Shown piece by piece: positions 34,140-44,001 of a stretch of DNA of 64,000 nucleotides. The notes below the pieces were generated by a model. The model was not told where the DNA came from, did no database searches, and was given only the letters and a program-made list of their open reading frames with translations. Source of the stretch: Planctomycetota bacterium (GTDB lineage Bacteria; Planctomycetota; Planctomycetia; Pirellulales; Pirellulaceae). Each line of letters starts with the position of its first letter. The stretch's first letter is position 1. Position numbers and translations under genes: made by a program. The DNA lies in NCBI GenBank assembly GCA_014238905.1, contig JABAAE010000002.1, positions 1-64,000 on the forward strand. Direction: 5' to 3'.

Positions 34140-36437
34140 GTGGTGACCAACGAATCAAAAAATTGCAGCCAATGCGGCTCTAAATTGGAACCGGGCTCAA
34201 CTCAAGCGAGGTGCCCCAGTTGTCTATCGGCCGGGGGACTGGCCAAGAATGAGGAGCCCCTATCTAGCGACGCCGAAAAAACACAAGCTGGAGAAAATCA
34301 AGTTGGACGCTACCGCTTGATTTCGATCATCGGTCAGGGTGGCATGGGACAAGTTTATAAAGCAACCGATCCCCAGCTCGGGCGGACGGTGGCGATCAAG
34401 TTCCTACCCATCCAACTGGCCAACTCAACCGAAAGCATGCAGCGATTCCAGCAGGAAGCCTCGACACTTTCTCGTCTGAGCGATCCGAATGTATGCATCA
34501 TTCACGACATCGGCAATTCTCACCGCGGGCCGTATATCGTAATGGAATATGTACAAGGCGAATCACTTAGTGACCTGCTCGCTCGAGAGCAAATCCCGAT
34601 CAGTCAATGTCTTGATATTATGATCCAGATTTGTTCTGGCTTGAGGATGATCCACGAAAACGACATCGTCCATCGGGATATCAAGCCGTCCAACATCATG
34701 CTGACCGAAAAACAGGTGGTGAAGCTGGTCGATTTTGGCTTGGCCAAGTGGATTTCCTCCGATCAATCCAACTTCACCAAACACGCCGACCAATACGCAA
34801 CTCGTCTGAAACTGGTGCAAACGATGCCGGGGCAGGTAATGGGCACTCCCAGTTACATGTCTCCCGAACAAGCCGCAGGGACAGCGGTGGACTTTCGTAG
34901 TGATGTCTTTTCTCTGGGCGCGCTTTTCTATCGAATGCTGGTCGGAAAGCCGCCTTTTATCGCCGAAACACCCATGTTGACGATGCAGAAGATCATCACA
35001 CGAGATTATCCTTCGATGCGTTCCAGCAATCCGGAAATCCCCGATTCATTGGGAATAATCGTCGATCGTATGCTCGGCGAACTTGACAAAAGGTATCCAT
35101 CCATCGATGAAATATTGCCGCTTTTAGAAACGGAAAAATCTTCGCTGCAAATCGTCGGATCTGGACCGCAGACCAACAAGAGCGTTTCCGCTCAAGCAAT
35201 GACCGACGAAAGACCACTTGGTGATGTTAAAACTCGTCGCAGCACCCTACCCAAGAGAACGACCAGGATAGCTTTCAAGCTGGCACCCTGGCTTCTCGTG
35301 TTGGTTGCGATTTTTTTCCTTAGAAATTATTTCCCCGGCCCATCTGACTCGAACAACGGCTCCTTGAATGAAACGCCCGCTTCATCACCGTCGAAACCAT
35401 CGCCTCAATCACCTGATTCAATATCAATCAAACAGGAACCGATTGGCCATCATATGATCCTTGGTGTGATCGTCGATCCCACACCATTTGTGGACCAGAA
35501 AAACCCCGAAAACAAAGGCCCTCTGGATGGTGATTTGCATCGTGAAATACAGGAAAATTTAAAGATCCTGCTACAGGAAGCGGAATTTCCCTTGGTAGCT
35601 ACGACTGATCAAGAGTGGCATCGGTTGAAAGATACGATTGAGAAAGAGACGCAGCAATTCAATTACAGTTTGTCAGTTGCCAAATTGCTAGAAAATAAAA
35701 ATGCCAATTTGTTTCTTTCCACTTCGGGTTACCGCGACATTGAATCCCAGGACTTTCATTTTCAAATCCAATTTTTTAATAGGGACGGAGCTGAATTCAG
35801 GAGATCCGATTTTCAAATCCGGGTCGGGGACAATGGTCAACAAGGAGAATTAGCTGTTGGTGATTTGCTCAGAAGTTGGTTAGCAAAATCGTTTTATCCC
35901 AAACTCGAATCCAGCGGAACCTCTCCCTCTGTTGAACAGGAACTACCGGCTATCGACGGAATCGTAGTCCTTTACCCATTTACAACAAGCAGAAGCCCTC
36001 AGCCGCTATTCAAACCCAAGGAGAACGAGGTGCAGAGAACCGCTCTCCAGCATCGGTTAGCTGAAAAGCTACGACACAATACTCGTGTCGTCACGCCAAC
36101 CGAGAAGGAATGGGAGCAACATCGTGATGAAAACCGTTCCGCTATGGACATCAGCTGGAAAGATTTCCTGTCACCGCTTGGATGCAACTCTCTACTTAGC
36201 GTCGAAGGAATGTACCATCCAGATTTACTGACCTACGAAGTCAAATTGTACTTGAATCAGGGTGGCACCGTTTACCAATCGGGACAACATCGTTTTGCGT
36301 TCACTCGCGAAGTCTTCAGGGAGCAATTTGAAGAGGTAACTCGTCAATTAGTGGAAGCCCCTATCCTTCCATCAGAAGAACCTTGTTCGCCGGAACTGCT
36401 GGGCCCGTCACTTCACGGAAGATCTTTTGGTCAATGA
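34140..36437 (+). CDS. Membrane serine/threonine protein kinase with N-terminal zinc ribbon and duplicated outer domain
   Basis: A 765-residue kinase. Residues 9-28 form a zinc ribbon (CSQC and CPSC). The kinase domain spans about 58-320 with every key motif: P-loop GQGGMGQVY, ATP Lys in VAIKFLP, HRDIKPSNIM, DFGLAKW and SPEQ. A membrane segment near 379-397 (LAPWLLVLVAIFFLRNYF) is followed by about 370 outer residues. These contain two related halves, each with a VxT(D/E)xEW...D signature (VATTDQEWHRLKD; VVTPTEKEWEQHRD) and similar strands after it. The outer part may sense a ligand and drive signalling. The GTG start at 34140 has AAGGA seven bases before it. The 3' end overlaps the convergent gene by 30 bases. 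Confidence 0.9.
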   Translation: MVTNESKNCSQCGSKLEPGSTQARCPSCLSAGGLAKNEEPLSSDAEKTQAGENQVGRYRLISIIGQGGMGQVYKATDPQLGRTVAIKFLPIQLANSTESMQRFQQEASTLSRLSDPNVCIIHDIGNSHRGPYIVMEYVQGESLSDLLAREQIPISQCLDIMIQICSGLRMIHENDIVHRDIKPSNIMLTEKQVVKLVDFGLAKWISSDQSNFTKHADQYATRLKLVQTMPGQVMGTPSYMSPEQAAGTAVDFRSDVFSLGALFYRMLVGKPPFIAETPMLTMQKIITRDYPSMRSSNPEIPDSLGIIVDRMLGELDKRYPSIDEILPLLETEKSSLQIVGSGPQTNKSVSAQAMTDERPLGDVKTRRSTLPKRTTRIAFKLAPWLLVLVAIFFLRNYFPGPSDSNNGSLNETPASSPSKPSPQSPDSISIKQEPIGHHMILGVIVDPTPFVDQKNPENKGPLDGDLHREIQENLKILLQEAEFPLVATTDQEWHRLKDTIEKETQQFNYSLSVAKLLENKNANLFLSTSGYRDIESQDFHFQIQFFNRDGAEFRRSDFQIRVGDNGQQGELAVGDLLRSWLAKSFYPKLESSGTSPSVEQELPAIDGIVVLYPFTTSRSPQPLFKPKENEVQRTALQHRLAEKLRHNTRVVTPTEKEWEQHRDENRSAMDISWKDFLSPLGCNSLLSVEGMYHPDLLTYEVKLYLNQGGTVYQSGQHRFAFTREVFREQFEEVTRQLVEAPILPSEEPCSPELLGPSLHGRSFGQ

Positions 36438-37112
36438 CCCACGTACAATCAAGTCATTCCACGCCGTCGTATCATCAAACGAACCCAAGCCAATTTGCCC
36501 CGAAAGAAAACTTCTATCGGTCGCTTGCATGGCAGGTTTATTCATATCATCAAAAAAAACAGCAATCTTCCCGGTGATCACATTGCGGGTAATTCTCACA
36601 TGATGCCATTTAGAATCCCAGTTGGTGCCCGACGTGGTTTTGGAAGAAATCTTGATGCGAGGCGATTTGTTAACGATAAAGATCTGATTAGCGTGAGGAT
36701 CCGCTTTCTTTCCCAAGTGGACGTAATAGAATTGTCCGGGATTCTGGTAGCCAAAAAAAAGACAGGCATCCCGATGGTTATAATCCTTGTGGGTACTCAG
36801 GACTTTGACATCCAGTTGAAACGTGCCTAAATCCAGTTCCTTGACCAAAGCAATGTTATAGGGACTCCGGTGGGGAGGATTATAGGCGCTTCGTTTCTTG
36901 AACTGACTGTAAACCGCATTTTCCGCCAGAGTATGGTCGATCTTCCAAGCGGTTTGGTCAGTAGGTGCCCAGTCGGCAGCACCTTCTTCAAAATCGCACC
37001 GGTAAACGATCGGCAAGTCCTCAGCATTGGTAACTGCCAATGATCCCATCGCCAACAGCATGATGAAGCCTATTTTTGTTCCATGCTGTAGACATCTAGC
37101 AATGACTGCCAT
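36408..37112 (-). CDS. Secreted concanavalin/3-keto-disaccharide-hydrolase-like protein
   Basis: About 234 residues with a signal peptide (IGFIMLLAMGSLAVTNAED). The body is a beta-sandwich like those of the DUF1080/LamG-type families: IVYRCDFEEGAADWAPTD, ELDLGTFQLDVKV, DACLFFGYQNPGQFYYVHLG, WHHVRITRNVITGKIAVFFD and SGQIGLGSFDDTTAWNDLIV. It probably binds or trims a glycan. Its start ATG at 37112 begins a good signal; the longer frame to 37205 has none. It converges on the kinase gene, sharing 30 bases at their 3' ends. The TPR-redoxin gene upstream is on the same strand. Confidence 0.65.
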   Translation of the reverse strand: MAVIARCLQHGTKIGFIMLLAMGSLAVTNAEDLPIVYRCDFEEGAADWAPTDQTAWKIDHTLAENAVYSQFKKRSAYNPPHRSPYNIALVKELDLGTFQLDVKVLSTHKDYNHRDACLFFGYQNPGQFYYVHLGKKADPHANQIFIVNKSPRIKISSKTTSGTNWDSKWHHVRITRNVITGKIAVFFDDMNKPAMQATDRSFLSGQIGLGSFDDTTAWNDLIVRGSLTKRSSVK

Positions 37113-37219
37113 TATTTGGCTTCTATTTGGATTGAGCAAGGTTCTTCCTAAATCAAATATTTTGACAGGCCAATCTGAGCCACGTCTACACAAATCACTC
37201 TCCATTTTTCGCCTGAAGA

Positions 37220-39769
37220 TTACTCTCCTGCCGCCGACACACCACTAGCCGGAAGACCATCGGATTTCTCCGCCGAAGAAATCGAAGGCTTGGAGGTAGC
37301 TACTTCATTCAATTTCTTCTGTGACAAGAGTCTTTTGGATTCCTTTAATAGGAATTTGTGATCCATAAAGGGCTCATAACTTATGTCCTGCCATCGCACC
37401 AAACCTTCTTCATCAATCAAAAAGGTGCCATGAAGTGGTTGCTTTTCAAAATCATCAAACGCCCGGAATTTTTTGAAAACGTCAAGGTCAGCATTGCACA
37501 TCAACGGAATTGGCATTTTTTCACCGTAGTCCGCTAGAGACTTGGCAAGCGTTTCGGGGGTGTCAGTACCAATTGCCACCAATTCAATTCCTGCCGCGGT
37601 GAACTTGTCCTTTTCAGGAGCGAACGCCTGTAACTGTTCGGCGCAATGGAGACACTCTGCTCCGAGGTAGAAAATGACAATCACAGCCCGCCCCTTGTAT
37701 TCGCTCAATCGAAATGGCGATCCATCCGGTTTTATCAATGAAAAATCTTCGGCGGGAGACGGGGTCCAATGAATTGGCCCGAGAGCATCGAGCTCCGGTC
37801 TCACACCAACATCTCCTTCGATGACCATTTTCTTTCGCCAATCATCAGCATGTCCCAATCTTTTGGCAAGAGGCGATAAACGGGTGAACAACTCGGAGCC
37901 CATGTCAATGGAACTGGAAATACTTCGCAAATCCTCAAATGCCTTCTTGGCTTGATCTTTTTTCCCAGCTTGTTCAAGCAGAAACGCATAGCGACTGAGA
38001 GGAATTACTTCATTCTTGCGACGGGCCACGCTTTTTTTCAAATCTTCAATTGCCTTCTCTTTTTCCCCTTTTAGGAATCGGAGTTCGGCAATTAACGAAT
38101 CGTCTTCTCCGCCCGCCTTTTTAAGGTTGTCATAGGCCTTGACGAAATCATTTGCCAATATCGCTCGGTAACCATCGATTGCCTTGACGATCGTCTCGTA
38201 AGGCCCATACTTTGCCCGATGCTTTTTTTCTGCATCTTTTCTGGCCTTATCCACGGCTGCATTCCTGGCTTTGGTCCTTTCTTTGTCCGATTTGGATTTC
38301 GATTTTACATCTTTTTCCCAACTGGCCTCAAATGTCATTTCGGCTTGTTCAATTGCCTTTTTGACGGACTCGGATTCCTTTCCCTTTTCATCATCAATCT
38401 TCTTCTGGATCGTGGCCAAATGTTGATCTGCCTTTTCGGTTTGACCCGACATGTACAATGCAATTCCGAGGGCCCTCAGCCGATTACGTTGCTCTTTTTC
38501 ATCATCGGTTGGCTCTAGGTAAACGGAATTGCATAATGCAACCGTTTGGTCCCAAACACCAAACTTGTTGAGTATCTGGAAAAGTCGATCTCTTCCATAT
38601 CGGTTACTCCCGCGTTTCTGAATCGTGTTGTACTTCGGATGTCGGGGCAATTCGCTCATATTCCTTGCCAGATCAATGGCTTTTTGAACAGCGCCAATGT
38701 AGACAAGATTCCGAATCATCCACTCGTTATTGTGCGCGAAATTGGAAATCTGATCAGGAAGTACTCGATCTCGCATCATGTGGGCATGATCAACGCGAGC
38801 CGAGGCCTCTTGCTGCCAAACCGCATCTTCATAGCGTTTAAGACGCGAAAAAATATGCCCCGGCATATGCCACATGTGGGCAATATTCGGAGATGTCTGA
38901 CCACAGACAGCCGCTGAGGAAACCGCTTTTCCAGGCTTCTTCGCATCCCATAGATGAATACGGAAATGATGGGTCGGATGCATCGGTTCAACGCGGAATA
39001 TTTCTGACATAAGGCCATCGGCTGCAAGGTAGCTCATCATCGGCAACCCTGCGCGACGGTTTTCATATAGCTGAAGCGCCAAAAAAGCCTTGGCCTCAAG
39101 ATCATCGGTGAACTCTAGCGCAATCGACTCCAAGGCTTTGGTGTAATTCTCAGCACGTTTCTTCTTTGAATTCCTGTCAGCTTCCCGCCTTTTTTTGTCC
39201 GCTTCCTTTTTTTCCTTTGCAGAGAGCTTGGAATCATCCTGCTTTTTTGGCGTCTTGGGCAAGTAGGCATTGAGAGCGTCAATATACTTTTGTTCACGAG
39301 AAGAAGCCTTACTTTTGAGTTTCATGGCTTCATCGATGAAACCTCGGGATCGCTTGCTGTTTCTCTTGGTTGCCAGCGCGGCACCCCAATAGGCGATCGC
39401 ACAGTCAGGATCCAACGACGCCGCATGACGAAATGAGCGTTCCGCCTCCAAATCCCAAAATCCATGAAGTTGGCCAATCCCCTGTTCGATAAACTTTTGC
39501 ACTTCGGGGTTTTTGGATGTTACTGAAAACTTAACCGCCCCAGTGCCTCCCATTAGATAGGCGCTTTGTCTGGGGCCTTCATTAAATGCGTCTCCGTGGT
39601 ACGAATGGCCCGCCAGGATTTCCTTCAGAGAATCTTCTTTTTCGGCATCCGTTACAACGCCAGGTGTTTTTTCACTGGAAGGTTCCGTTTTTTCTTCTTG
39701 ACCAAACAGGTTTCCGGTCACTAGGAGACCAAGAAAAACGCAAGGTAGGCAGGGATTCAAATTTTTCAT
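37220..39769 (-). CDS. Secreted TPR-like protein with C-terminal peroxiredoxin domain
   Basis: An 849-residue protein with a signal peptide (CLPCVFLGLLVTGNLFGQ). Residues 90-640 are helical and repeat-rich (EAERSFRHAASLDPDCAIAY, KAIDLARNMSELPRHPKYN), with two Lys-rich coiled segments. These are TPR-like repeats of a family that includes AhpC-containing planctomycete proteins. Residues 670-815 form a peroxiredoxin/AhpC-TSA domain: VIVIFYLGAECLHCAEQLQA contains a CxxC-like site, then GIELVAIGTDTPETLAKSL and GTFLIDEEGLVRWQDISYEP. It may reduce peroxides or disulfides in the periplasm on partners held by the repeats. The ATG at 39769 follows GGAAA by nine bases. Confidence 0.8.
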   Translation of the reverse strand: MKNLNPCLPCVFLGLLVTGNLFGQEEKTEPSSEKTPGVVTDAEKEDSLKEILAGHSYHGDAFNEGPRQSAYLMGGTGAVKFSVTSKNPEVQKFIEQGIGQLHGFWDLEAERSFRHAASLDPDCAIAYWGAALATKRNSKRSRGFIDEAMKLKSKASSREQKYIDALNAYLPKTPKKQDDSKLSAKEKKEADKKRREADRNSKKKRAENYTKALESIALEFTDDLEAKAFLALQLYENRRAGLPMMSYLAADGLMSEIFRVEPMHPTHHFRIHLWDAKKPGKAVSSAAVCGQTSPNIAHMWHMPGHIFSRLKRYEDAVWQQEASARVDHAHMMRDRVLPDQISNFAHNNEWMIRNLVYIGAVQKAIDLARNMSELPRHPKYNTIQKRGSNRYGRDRLFQILNKFGVWDQTVALCNSVYLEPTDDEKEQRNRLRALGIALYMSGQTEKADQHLATIQKKIDDEKGKESESVKKAIEQAEMTFEASWEKDVKSKSKSDKERTKARNAAVDKARKDAEKKHRAKYGPYETIVKAIDGYRAILANDFVKAYDNLKKAGGEDDSLIAELRFLKGEKEKAIEDLKKSVARRKNEVIPLSRYAFLLEQAGKKDQAKKAFEDLRSISSSIDMGSELFTRLSPLAKRLGHADDWRKKMVIEGDVGVRPELDALGPIHWTPSPAEDFSLIKPDGSPFRLSEYKGRAVIVIFYLGAECLHCAEQLQAFAPEKDKFTAAGIELVAIGTDTPETLAKSLADYGEKMPIPLMCNADLDVFKKFRAFDDFEKQPLHGTFLIDEEGLVRWQDISYEPFMDHKFLLKESKRLLSQKKLNEVATSKPSISSAEKSDGLPASGVSAAGE

Positions 39770-40143
39770 GGAGTCGTTTTCCGGCATGATGCAAAAATCA
39801 ACCCTTTTATTGAAACACGAATTCTTGGAAATCGAAAGTAGATGAATTGGGAATTGAGGCTATTGGTAAGAGATTCCCCCCTATTTCCCCTACAATTTGC
39901 GTTTTTTCCTTAAAACCACCATCACCTTTCGGTCGATCCTACCAAGCCTTTCTCTCTCAATCGTTTTTTTGATAATCAGGCTCGCAAAACCCGGTACGAT
40001 GAACAAAAATACCATTGTTGATGGCGAATCCAGACCGCATCGAAAACTAATCATGATGATCCGTTTTCGGTGCATCACAATCTTCGAATTACTGCAATAA
40101 TGATCTCGAAATTTGTCCCCCACCTTCGTTACAGAAAATCGAA
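39770..40143. other. AT-rich gap between divergent genes
   Basis: No gene seen. Promoters for the TPR-redoxin gene (left) and the FKBP gene (right) probably lie here. Confidence 0.4.
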
Positions 40144-40863
40144 ATGAACCTCACCAGTTTGAAAACAACCCCAGTCGTTGCAGCGGGCTTGTTTGCCATC
40201 ACTTGTTTTCCTGGCACCCTGTGCTCACAGGAAAAAATGGAATTGAAAACCCTTAAACAAAAAGCAAGCTATCTGGTTGGATTCGATATTGGAGAAGATG
40301 TCCTTCGTCGAGAACTGGCGGTTGACTACGAAATTCTGGTCAAAGGTTTTCTCGATGCTGTCAACAAACGCCAACCGCCAATGTCCAAATCAGAAATGGA
40401 ATCTGTAATGGTGGCATTTGAAAAACAAGTCAACGCAATAGCAGACCAAAAGTGGAAAAATCTGGCTCGAAAGAATATGGAGATCGGCACCAGCTTTTTA
40501 ACTAAAAACAAGCTGGCAAAAGGCGTCATTCAAAGTGAAAGTGGTTTGCAATACAAAACGATCACCAAATCGACCGGTGAAAAACCAAAACTGGGATCCT
40601 CAATCAAGATCCATGTTATTGGAAAACACTGTGATCAAACTGAATTCGAGAACACCTACAAGGCAAAACAACCAATCGTCGTCACCGTCGGCACAACCAT
40701 TCGCGGCCTCGATGAAGCCGTTCAACGAATGCAAGCCGGTGAAAAATGGGAGATCTATATCCCTAGTAATCTGGCATTTGGCCAACGGGGTTCCCCGCCA
40801 GCAGTTGGTCCCAATGAAACGCTGATTTATGAAGTCGAACTATTGGAAGTTATCAAGAAATAG
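40144..40863 (+). CDS. FKBP-type peptidyl-prolyl cis-trans isomerase, exported
   Basis: A 239-residue protein with a signal peptide (VVAAGLFAITCFPGTLCSQ). Residues 34-125 are the helical dimerisation domain of the FkpA/FklB group (LKQKASYLVGFDIGEDVLRR). The FKBP domain follows (about 133-238): SGLQYKTITKSTGEKPKLGS, then a strand where the usual YxG is HVIGKHCDQTEFENTY, then VTVGTTIRGLDEAVQRMQAG, YIPSNLAFGQRGSPP and IYEVELLEVIKK. It should catalyse proline isomerisation for folding of exported proteins. Several canonical active-site residues look changed in the first strand, so activity may be weak. It stands alone. Confidence 0.88.
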   Translation: MNLTSLKTTPVVAAGLFAITCFPGTLCSQEKMELKTLKQKASYLVGFDIGEDVLRRELAVDYEILVKGFLDAVNKRQPPMSKSEMESVMVAFEKQVNAIADQKWKNLARKNMEIGTSFLTKNKLAKGVIQSESGLQYKTITKSTGEKPKLGSSIKIHVIGKHCDQTEFENTYKAKQPIVVTVGTTIRGLDEAVQRMQAGEKWEIYIPSNLAFGQRGSPPAVGPNETLIYEVELLEVIKK

Positions 40864-40935
40864 CCAAACGGAAAACACGTACGTGGCATGACAGAGAACC
40901 GATTCGCCTCACCATAGATCCGCTTTGGCCAGGGG

Positions 40936-41811
40936 CTATCTCGACCAGCGGACAACATTTCCAGCATTCAATGCTCGACCCTTTTTTGAGTAAATACAAA
41001 GCGGCTCGGCCATTACCCTTGTAGAGCAACTTCCCAATACCGCATCGCAAAACGTCGCCTGTAATTCTGCTGGTCCATAGCCCGGTGAATGGCAGGTCAA
41101 CACCATGAACTCTGCTTTCTCGGATAGAATTGCTCGGCAATTTCTCAACAGTCGGATCAAGTCCTTTTCTACTTTCCAGACTTCTCCTTTGGGCCCATGG
41201 CCGAACGATGGTGGATCAAGAATGATTCCGTCATATCGATTTCCACGCCTTCGTTCGCGCTCACAAAACAGTTGACAATCTTCAACAATCCAGCGGATCG
41301 GGTGATCCTTCATGCCCGAGATCATTGCGTTTTCTCGAGCCCATTGAACAACATTTTTAGCTGAATCGATATGAACAACCTCGGCCCCGGCCGCGGCCGC
41401 TATTAAGGTTGTTCCCCCTGAATAGGCAAACAAATTAAGTATCCTAAGCGGCCGACCAGCACGGCTGATTTTTTCGGCGATCCAGTCCCAATTAGACTGC
41501 TGCTCGGGGAAAATCCCAAGATGACCAAAAGGTGTTGGCCGAATTTGCAAACTAATGTCTTTATGCTGAACTTCCCAAGGCTCTGGAAATCGGTCAGGTG
41601 GAACCCAAACCCCTTTTTCTCCAGTAGAAGAAGTCGAACAATCAAAACGAATCCCGGTCTCCGACCAAATCTTTTTCAACTCCCGCCGAAAACCAGTAGC
41701 CGCAGGAGATGGACGAACGACCAAGGATCCACCGAAACATTCGAGCTTTTCACCCAGCCCGTTTTCGTTTTCTCCAAAATCAATGAGTTCATATTGATCA
41801 GGGTCAAACAT
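40936..41811 (-). CDS. Class I SAM-dependent methyltransferase, RlmI/YccW-like
   Basis: A 291-residue cytoplasmic enzyme. The SAM site is ILNLFAYSGGTTLIAAAAGA, the acidic loop is VVHIDSAKNVVQWAREN, and the catalytic NPPY-like motif is DGIILDPPSFGHGPKGEVW. The order resembles the C-terminal part of RlmI, the 23S rRNA m5C methyltransferase family, without its PUA domain. RNA is the likely substrate. The strand before, GHLGIFPEQQSNWDWI, is typical of that group. The start ATG is at 41811. The next minus-strand gene, at 41952, ends 140 bases before it; no operon partner is clear. Confidence 0.8.
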   Translation of the reverse strand: MFDPDQYELIDFGENENGLGEKLECFGGSLVVRPSPAATGFRRELKKIWSETGIRFDCSTSSTGEKGVWVPPDRFPEPWEVQHKDISLQIRPTPFGHLGIFPEQQSNWDWIAEKISRAGRPLRILNLFAYSGGTTLIAAAAGAEVVHIDSAKNVVQWARENAMISGMKDHPIRWIVEDCQLFCERERRRGNRYDGIILDPPSFGHGPKGEVWKVEKDLIRLLRNCRAILSEKAEFMVLTCHSPGYGPAELQATFCDAVLGSCSTRVMAEPLCIYSKKGRALNAGNVVRWSR

Positions 41812-41951
41812 TAATCAGAACTTATCGTGAAATGATGAAAGAGCACAAAAAAACCTGAGAGGACATTCCGTAGCCTTGGTCTTGAGTTGGCCGCTGGCTG
41901 TCTAGCGTACATCAGGGCTCACCCACCAACAGGCCCCTTGATCTCAACCAA

Positions 41952-43814
41952 TCAGTTTTTCGAATCTACCTCTACAATATCAATAACCGAGCAAACACCC
42001 CGATTCGTTTTAAGTCTTCGCTGCTGTTTGTTCAAACCAAAAACCATGAACTCCTTACCCGGCAGGAAAGACCCTTCCACATCACCCGGTATCAGAAGCG
42101 CGTTCTCGCCTGTCAAAAGTATTTCCACCAGAATCGCTGGTTGATCGTCGACCTCCGGCGCCAATCCCGCGGGCTGCACGATTTTCACAAACGCAAACCA
42201 CCCGTTTTCGTCTTTTCCAAGAGCCTGCAAAGCCATTGTATTGACCTTAGTAATCACTTCCGGGTTTCCCCAAAATAAATTGTCTTTTCTATTTTTCCGG
42301 CACTCCTCAAATTGCTTTTCCAATTCGATTCGGCGAGTAAAGTCGGCGGTGAGATATTCCGATTTTGCCTTGGAAAGCCAGATGGCAAAGTCCTGGAAAA
42401 GGGCATAGCCAGATTCATCCGCAATCTTCCATTCAATCCCGCTTACCTTAGCCGACGATTCCTCAAACGATCCCGAATTTGTGCTGGTTTGCTTCGGCAC
42501 TCCCTTCGCCTTGGCTACCGATCCACTTTTTTTAGCTTGCGGGGCACGGGTAAAAACCATTGCTGGCTCAACTGACTGGTTGGCCACTTCTAACAGGCTC
42601 GCCAACGGGATCGCGATACTCGTCTTCGCCGACTCAAGATAATCCAAATGCGCACCAATCAAATGGCCATTCCTGTCAAAAACGGGAAGACCATAACCAG
42701 ATTTGTTGACTTTTGCCGAGTGCGTTTGCAGCAAACTGGTTGCCGGAGGATTAAAACCGCCCTGTTTTAGAATATTTTGGTCAGCAGCAGTAAAAGAAGT
42801 ATACGTACGCGCTCCCCGTAACGTCGTCATCCGGAGGAATTCCTCTGACGATTTATTGTTCAATACAGGAATCACTCCTTTTTCATTAGTCGTTACCGGA
42901 TCCTTGCGTTGGGTGACCGGAACAGTCTTCTGTGCGATATCAATAATCGCAACGTTCATTCCCGGATCTTTTGAAATCAAAGCGGCAACCGGTATTGGAT
43001 CCTGCCATCGTTGGGAAGAATCCACCGTAGTGGCCGCAAATCGAACATCTATTTTTGCAGCACCTTCCACCCGCTTCCAATTCACCGCTATTTTGCCATC
43101 GTCGGAAATGACTACACCATGGCTGAGATTTTTTTCCCCATCGTTACTCGACGCAATGACCAAGACGATCGATGGATGAACCGTCTTCCATATTTCATCC
43201 AACTCGATCTTGGAAAATGGACCGGGTCGCTGATTCGGTTTCGACCGGGGTTGTTTTTCCGCTTTTCGGTCCTCAGATTTTTCCGTCTTTTTCTTTTCGT
43301 CGGCTCCGCTAGCGATGGGGCTTTTGGACTGTGATTGCTCCACCGCAGCAACGTCTCCAAGTGGGGTAACCGGATCCGATTTCGAAAAAAGCGACATCGA
43401 AAGCCAAGGGATTCCAATGAGTAGCCCGATTGCCAACACACATGATAAAGCCACATAGAGCAGAATACGGTTGGGATTGGTCGTCGATTTGTTTGCTGTC
43501 ACAAATTTCTGGTTCACATCCAGACCTGATTCGCCGGTGACCTGATCGCTAGAACCGGCAGGTGGCGACGAATTGAACACAGGAGGTGTCACGACCACTG
43601 GAGGCTGGCCTTTTATCGAGTCCAACACCGCAGGGACTGGGACTTGCAGTTCAGAAATCCTCGTTGGCGTTTTTTTTGCCTCAAAATGACAATCCGCAGC
43701 ATGGAAGATTCGTTCACATTTTGGACATTTGCCCGTTTTATCGGCGAATTCCGGCGGCACCGAAAATCGATACTCACAAACCGGACATTCCAGCCATGAT
43801 GCCTTTGTGCTCAT
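41952..43814 (-). CDS. Zinc-ribbon membrane protein with an inactive trypsin-like domain
   Basis: A 620-residue protein. Residues 10-33 form a zinc ribbon (CPVC, CPKC). A Pro-rich linker leads to a membrane segment at about 117-141 (ILLYVALSCVLAIGLLIGIPW), then a charged linker. Residues 205-430 look like an HtrA/trypsin fold (SHGVVISDDGKIAVNWKRVE; DPGMNVAIIDIA; SGYGLPVFDRNGHLIGAHLD). The catalytic triad is absent: Lys stands for His, Asn for Asp and Tyr for Ser. The C-terminal 140 residues are unassigned. It is probably a binding or scaffold protein on the outside of the membrane. The intact frame and single start at 43814 speak against a broken gene. Confidence 0.7.
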   Translation of the reverse strand: MSTKASWLECPVCEYRFSVPPEFADKTGKCPKCERIFHAADCHFEAKKTPTRISELQVPVPAVLDSIKGQPPVVVTPPVFNSSPPAGSSDQVTGESGLDVNQKFVTANKSTTNPNRILLYVALSCVLAIGLLIGIPWLSMSLFSKSDPVTPLGDVAAVEQSQSKSPIASGADEKKKTEKSEDRKAEKQPRSKPNQRPGPFSKIELDEIWKTVHPSIVLVIASSNDGEKNLSHGVVISDDGKIAVNWKRVEGAAKIDVRFAATTVDSSQRWQDPIPVAALISKDPGMNVAIIDIAQKTVPVTQRKDPVTTNEKGVIPVLNNKSSEEFLRMTTLRGARTYTSFTAADQNILKQGGFNPPATSLLQTHSAKVNKSGYGLPVFDRNGHLIGAHLDYLESAKTSIAIPLASLLEVANQSVEPAMVFTRAPQAKKSGSVAKAKGVPKQTSTNSGSFEESSAKVSGIEWKIADESGYALFQDFAIWLSKAKSEYLTADFTRRIELEKQFEECRKNRKDNLFWGNPEVITKVNTMALQALGKDENGWFAFVKIVQPAGLAPEVDDQPAILVEILLTGENALLIPGDVEGSFLPGKEFMVFGLNKQQRRLKTNRGVCSVIDIVEVDSKN

Positions 43815-44001
43815 TTCATTCTCCGTTCCGCATGGAATGTCACTCTAGCAGCCGTTAAAAAATACTGCAAGAAAGACTGTTTTTGATAGAATCTTCACTG
43901 AAATCACAATCAGCGGCTAAAATTGGTGCGAGCCGATTCCAAAACTCAAACCGACGGCTGAATCCCACTAGGTCCCTTTGGAACAAACGTACTGAGTCAA
44001 A

